64,000 bases of DNA from CAYPHY01 sp964410625. GTDB lineage: Bacteria > Chloroflexota > Anaerolineae > Promineifilales > Promineifilaceae. Each line of letters starts with the position of its first letter. Position 1 is the first letter of the stretch. Below the pieces are notes generated by a model, which was not told the DNA's origin, searched no databases, and worked only from the letters and a program-made list of their open reading frames with translations. Shown in pieces: positions 61,189-64,000 of this stretch. The DNA is taken from positions 1 through 64,000 of the forward strand of contig CAYPHY010000016.1 of NCBI GenBank assembly GCA_964410625.1, in the 5' to 3' direction. The translations under genes were made by a program, and so were the position numbers.

Positions 61189-62490
61189 ATGAAAACGGCC
61201 GCACTCCTCAACGCTGACTCCGAGCAAGTCGCCCGTCTCCAGGCGCTCTACCAAATGGCGGTCGAACTCTCCGGCCTACGTAGCCTCAACTCCGTCCTCG
61301 ACGCCGCCCTGCGCCACTGCCTCGACCTCACCGGATCCCAATTCGGCTTCATCGGCCTGACCAAAGCGGGCAGCAAGTCGCTCGACGTCGTCGCCATTCA
61401 AGGCTTCCACCCCAGCACCCACTTCTACCACGACAACCACCTCATCCCCCTGCGGCCGAACGTCTTCGCCCGCGCCGTCCTCGAAAACCGCCCGGTACGC
61501 TCCGATGATGCACTATCCGACCCCTACCGCGTCGGCCAGCCCAAAGGCCACCCCCCCGTCGGCACCTTCCTCGGCGTTCCCCTGCGTATCCGCGATAAAC
61601 CCATCGGCATGATCGGCCTCGCCAATCGGCCGCAACCCTACGCCGAAGAACACGAACAACTACTCACCACCTACGCCGCCCAGGTCGCCATCGTCATCCG
61701 CAACGCCCAGCTCTATGAGCAATTGCAAACCACCAACGAACTGCTCGAAGAGCAAGTGCGCCAGCGCACCCAACAGCTCGAAGAAGCCAAAGAAGCACTC
61801 GCCCGTAAAGCCGACCAGCTACAACACCTCCTCGCCGAAACCGTAGACGTGCAAGAACACGAACGCCAGCGCATCGCCCAAGACATGCACGACGGCACAA
61901 ACCAGCTGATCATCGGCGCGATGCTCGAACTCAAATCCGCCCACAAACGGCTGGACAGCGGCGACCTCAGCCGCGCCACCGAATCGCTAGAGGCAGTACA
62001 GGCCATCCTCCGCCGCGTCGAAGCAGAGATTAAGCGCGTCATCTACAATCTACGGCCGCCCACCCTCGACGCCCTCGGCCTCGCCCCTGCCCTGCGCCGC
62101 CACATCGAACAATACGAAGCCTACACCGATATCCAATGCTCGATGATCGTCACCGGCGAAGCCACACGCCTCCCCTCCAACGTCGAAATCAGCGTCTACC
62201 GCCTGCTGCAAGAAGCCCTACAAAACATCAGCACCCACGCCCAGGCCACCTGCACTGAGATTCTCCTCGCCTTCGAGCCAGAGCAACTCAAATTGACCAT
62301 CAGCGACGACGGCCGCGGCTTCGACCCCCAGGCCATCCACCAACGCTACAACGGCCATCTAGGTCTAATCGGAATGCGTGAACGCGCCGAAAGCATGGGC
62401 GGCCGCATCACCATCAACAGCCAACCCGGAAAAGGCACAACCGTCGAACTATCCGTCCCGATAAAAGAGACTAAGAGACTGGGAGACTAA
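61189..62490 (+). CDS. GAF-domain sensor histidine kinase (NarX/DesK class)
   Basis: A 433-residue cytoplasmic kinase without membrane segments. The GAF domain at about 30-175 (LTGSQFGFIGLTKAG, GTFLGVPLRIRDKPIGMIG) would sense a ligand. A coiled coil at about 176-215 leads to the HisKA_3 box EHERQRIAQDMHDGTNQLII with phospho-acceptor H234. The HATPase_c domain shows LLQEALQNISTHAQA (N-box) and DDGRGFDP. The last residues (ETKRLGD) are encoded by a stuttered repeat. It signals to the response regulator 93 bases downstream. The input signal is unknown; control of the neighbouring secreted proteins is possible. Confidence 0.92.
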   Translation: MKTAALLNADSEQVARLQALYQMAVELSGLRSLNSVLDAALRHCLDLTGSQFGFIGLTKAGSKSLDVVAIQGFHPSTHFYHDNHLIPLRPNVFARAVLENRPVRSDDALSDPYRVGQPKGHPPVGTFLGVPLRIRDKPIGMIGLANRPQPYAEEHEQLLTTYAAQVAIVIRNAQLYEQLQTTNELLEEQVRQRTQQLEEAKEALARKADQLQHLLAETVDVQEHERQRIAQDMHDGTNQLIIGAMLELKSAHKRLDSGDLSRATESLEAVQAILRRVEAEIKRVIYNLRPPTLDALGLAPALRRHIEQYEAYTDIQCSMIVTGEATRLPSNVEISVYRLLQEALQNISTHAQATCTEILLAFEPEQLKLTISDDGRGFDPQAIHQRYNGHLGLIGMRERAESMGGRITINSQPGKGTTVELSVPIKETKRLGD

Positions 62491-62580
62491 GAGACTAAGC
62501 AACCCAATCTCCCAGTCTCCTTATCTCCCAGTCTCCTTATCTCCCAGTCTCTCAATCTCTTAGTCTCTCAATCTCTTCTT
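62465..62580. repeat. AGACTAAGAGACTGGGAG / CTCCCAGTCTC word array
   Basis: About four copies of (A)GAGACTAA or GGGAGACTAA on the left face six copies of CTCCCAGTCTCC and TCTCAATCTCTTAGTCT on the right, making a long imperfect hairpin between kinase and regulator genes. It begins inside the last eight codons of the kinase gene. Confidence 0.85.
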
Positions 62581-62583
62581 CCA

Positions 62584-63228
62584 ATGACCACCATCCGCAT
62601 CCTCGTCATAGACGACCACCCCATCGTCCGCCAGGGCATCAGCAGTCTGCTCTCCAACTATCCCGAATTTGAGATTGTCGGCCAGGCCGAGGACGGCCGA
62701 ACCGCGCTGGCATTGGTCGAAACTCAAGCCCCCGACGTCACCTTGCTCGACATCAGCCTGCCCAACGAGTCCGGCCTGACCATCCTCCAGCAAATCCGCC
62801 AGATGCAACCGGCCGCCAAAGTGCTGATGCTCACCTCCTACGACGACGAAGAGTACGTCGTCGGCGCATTGCAAGCCGGAGCACAAGGCTTCGTCCTCAA
62901 AAACGTCTCCGACGAAATGCTCGTCAACGCCATCCGCGCCGTCCATCGCGGCGAAAAAATCCTCAGCTCCCAGGCCACCGAGCGCGTCGTCCAACGCCTC
63001 CTCTCCAGCAACGAACCGGAGAAACCAACGGAAGAAATAGACCTCGACGACGAAGAACGCCACATCCTCCACCTGCTCACCGAAGGGGCCAGCAACACCG
63101 ACATCGCCGCCCAGCTCTACATGAGCAGCACCTCTGTCAAACGCAAACTACGCCACATTTTCGACAAACTCAACGTCCAAACCCGCGCCCAGGCCGCGGC
63201 CGAGGCGGTGCGGCGTGGACTCGTTTAG
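62584..63228 (+). CDS. NarL/FixJ-family response regulator
   Basis: A 214-residue regulator. The receiver domain has acidic pair DD at 10-11, phospho-acceptor D56 in VTLLDISLPNESG, and the conserved Thr and Lys at MLTSYDDEEY and GFVLKNVS. The C-terminal LuxR HTH lies at about 150-210 (LHLLTEGASNTDIAAQLYMS, STSVKRKLRHIFDKL). It pairs with the GAF kinase upstream, since both belong to the NarL/HisKA_3 class. Its stop codon is part of a perfect hairpin (63227-63260). Confidence 0.95.
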   Translation: MTTIRILVIDDHPIVRQGISSLLSNYPEFEIVGQAEDGRTALALVETQAPDVTLLDISLPNESGLTILQQIRQMQPAAKVLMLTSYDDEEYVVGALQAGAQGFVLKNVSDEMLVNAIRAVHRGEKILSSQATERVVQRLLSSNEPEKPTEEIDLDDEERHILHLLTEGASNTDIAAQLYMSSTSVKRKLRHIFDKLNVQTRAQAAAEAVRRGLV

Positions 63229-63260
63229 AAACCCGGTTTTTCCAAAAAAACCGGGTTTCT
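63227..63260. terminator. Perfect 15-bp hairpin at the stop of the response regulator gene
   Basis: AGAAACCCGGTTTTT (63227-63241) and AAAAACCGGGTTTCT (63246-63260) pair without mismatch around a 4-base loop, starting within the TAG stop. The stem alone ends in TTTCT, so it can serve as a terminator, and it is also symmetric enough to act in both directions. Confidence 0.8.
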
Positions 63261-63381
63261 AGCAAGCTGAACCACTTGGCCCACCAAATCGAGCCATTTA
63301 GTCCTTGCTGCAATCACGCCATTTGTTACTATTGAACGAGGGAGATACTCTATTGGTAGCACTTTTTAACAAGGCCATTGC

Positions 63382-64000
63382 ATGATTAACTCCGTTGAGG
63401 CGGTCAGAGAACTTCTAGCACAGCACCACTACATCGCCGATGTCGGCCTCAGCACCAGTCTCTACCTGGCGTTGAAGATGGAAAAAGCCATCTTCCTCGA
63501 AGGCGAGCCAGGCGTGGGCAAGACCGAGGTCGCCAAAGTCCTCGGCCGTGCCTTCTCTACCCCCCTCATCCGCCTGCAATGCTATGAAGGGCTAGACGTC
63601 CACCAGGCCGTCTACGAATGGAACTACCCCCGCCAACTGCTGGAAATCCAGGCTCGCCACACCCACCATCCAAACGGTTCCGACTCAAGCTCAGGCCCAA
63701 GCCACACTGACGACATCTTCACCGAACGCTTCCTGCTCAAACGGCCGCTGCTCCAGGCCATTGACCACAGCCACAACCAATCACCCATCCTGCTGATTGA
63801 CGAACTCGACCGCGCCGATGAAGAGTTCGAGAGCTTCCTCCTCGAACTGCTCTCCGACTTCCAGATCACCATTCCCGAAATCGGCACACTCCGCGCCGAC
63901 CACAAACCCATCGTCATCATCACCTCCAACCGCACCCGCGAAATCCACGACGCGCTCAAACGCCGTTGTGTCTACTACTGGATAGACTATCCCACCCGCG
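63382..64000 (+). CDS. MoxR-type AAA ATPase (partial, runs off the window)
   Basis: The first 206 codons of a plus-strand gene starting with ATG at 63382 (MINSVEAVRELLAQH). Walker A is EGEPGVGKTEVAKVL, Walker B is ILLIDELDRAD, and sensor 1 is IVIITSNRTREI. This is the MoxR/CoxD group, AAA ATPases that usually act with VWA-domain proteins in maturing metal enzymes or remodelling complexes. An insert of about 20 residues rich in His and Ser (HHPNGSDSSSGPSHTDD) lies between the Walker motifs. The gene continues past the edge. It begins about 150 bases after the response regulator and is probably a separate unit. Confidence 0.9.
   Translation, partial: MINSVEAVRELLAQHHYIADVGLSTSLYLALKMEKAIFLEGEPGVGKTEVAKVLGRAFSTPLIRLQCYEGLDVHQAVYEWNYPRQLLEIQARHTHHPNGSDSSSGPSHTDDIFTERFLLKRPLLQAIDHSHNQSPILLIDELDRADEEFESFLLELLSDFQITIPEIGTLRADHKPIVIITSNRTREIHDALKRRCVYYWIDYPTR

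Noticed and set aside
1..64000. CRISPR arrays, tRNA or rRNA genes
   Set aside because: No regular repeat-spacer array with 25-40 base units and no tRNA-like cloverleaf or rRNA sequence was recognised; the word repeats have irregular, very short units.

Overview
The window reads as part of a chromosomal contig of a Chloroflexota bacterium (Anaerolineae/Caldilineae or Promineifilum type), probably a metagenome assembly. This rests on inference: the palindrome CGGCCG is scattered over most of the sequence, there are large secreted propeller, PPC and DNRLRE proteins, the sugar ABC transporters lack their own ATPases, and intergenic spaces hold 'stuttered-word' inverted repeats. One assembly gap (100 N) lies at 47501-47600. 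No rRNA, tRNA, CRISPR array or complete transposon was seen.

Region 1 (about 50-27,900, all minus strand) is a surface-glycan locus. From the right-hand promoter end it encodes a hexapeptide acyltransferase, a polyprenyl-type GT2, a B12-binding radical SAM enzyme, an O-antigen ligase-like protein with a TPR tail, a BNR propeller membrane protein and a glycoside-hydrolase-like secreted protein. Next come a Wzm/Wzt-type ABC exporter, two methyltransferases, eight glycosyltransferases, a second smaller BNR propeller, a second O-antigen ligase, a sulfotransferase and a truncated sulfotransferase-like gene. Many genes are coupled by ATGA overlaps. Base composition changes sharply inside wzt near 16,200: the left part is AT-richer with few CGGCCG sites, as expected of an exchanged glycan-specificity cassette.

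Region 2 (28,400-37,800) holds a paralog of the glycoside-hydrolase-like protein, an amidohydrolase, a plus-strand GT-C-like membrane protein, and a tight three-gene operon of an uncharacterised nucleotidyltransferase, a MATE/Wzx-like flippase and an HPr-kinase-like P-loop protein.

Region 3 (37,800-42,700) is an oligopeptide-type ABC operon (lipoprotein, two permeases) with an APH-family kinase coupled between lipoprotein and permeases and no ATPase. A DUF5996 remnant capped by a long palindrome follows.

Region 4 (43,200-56,700) is a plant-type oligosaccharide utilisation locus: GH1, two GH43 proteins (one a lipoprotein), a CUT1 transporter, an ArsR-type regulator and a GH2 enzyme. Embedded in it are a MazEF-type toxin-antitoxin pair and an orphan RelB/DinJ antitoxin.

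Region 5 (56,900-64,000) has two secreted proteins sharing a C-terminal DNRLRE domain (PPC type and PD40-propeller type), then on the plus strand a GAF histidine kinase, a NarL-type response regulator and the start of a MoxR AAA ATPase cut by the window edge.

The clearest unexplained structure is the set of inverted repeats built from short repeated words. They fill most gaps right of 37.7 kb and in several places extend into reading frames.
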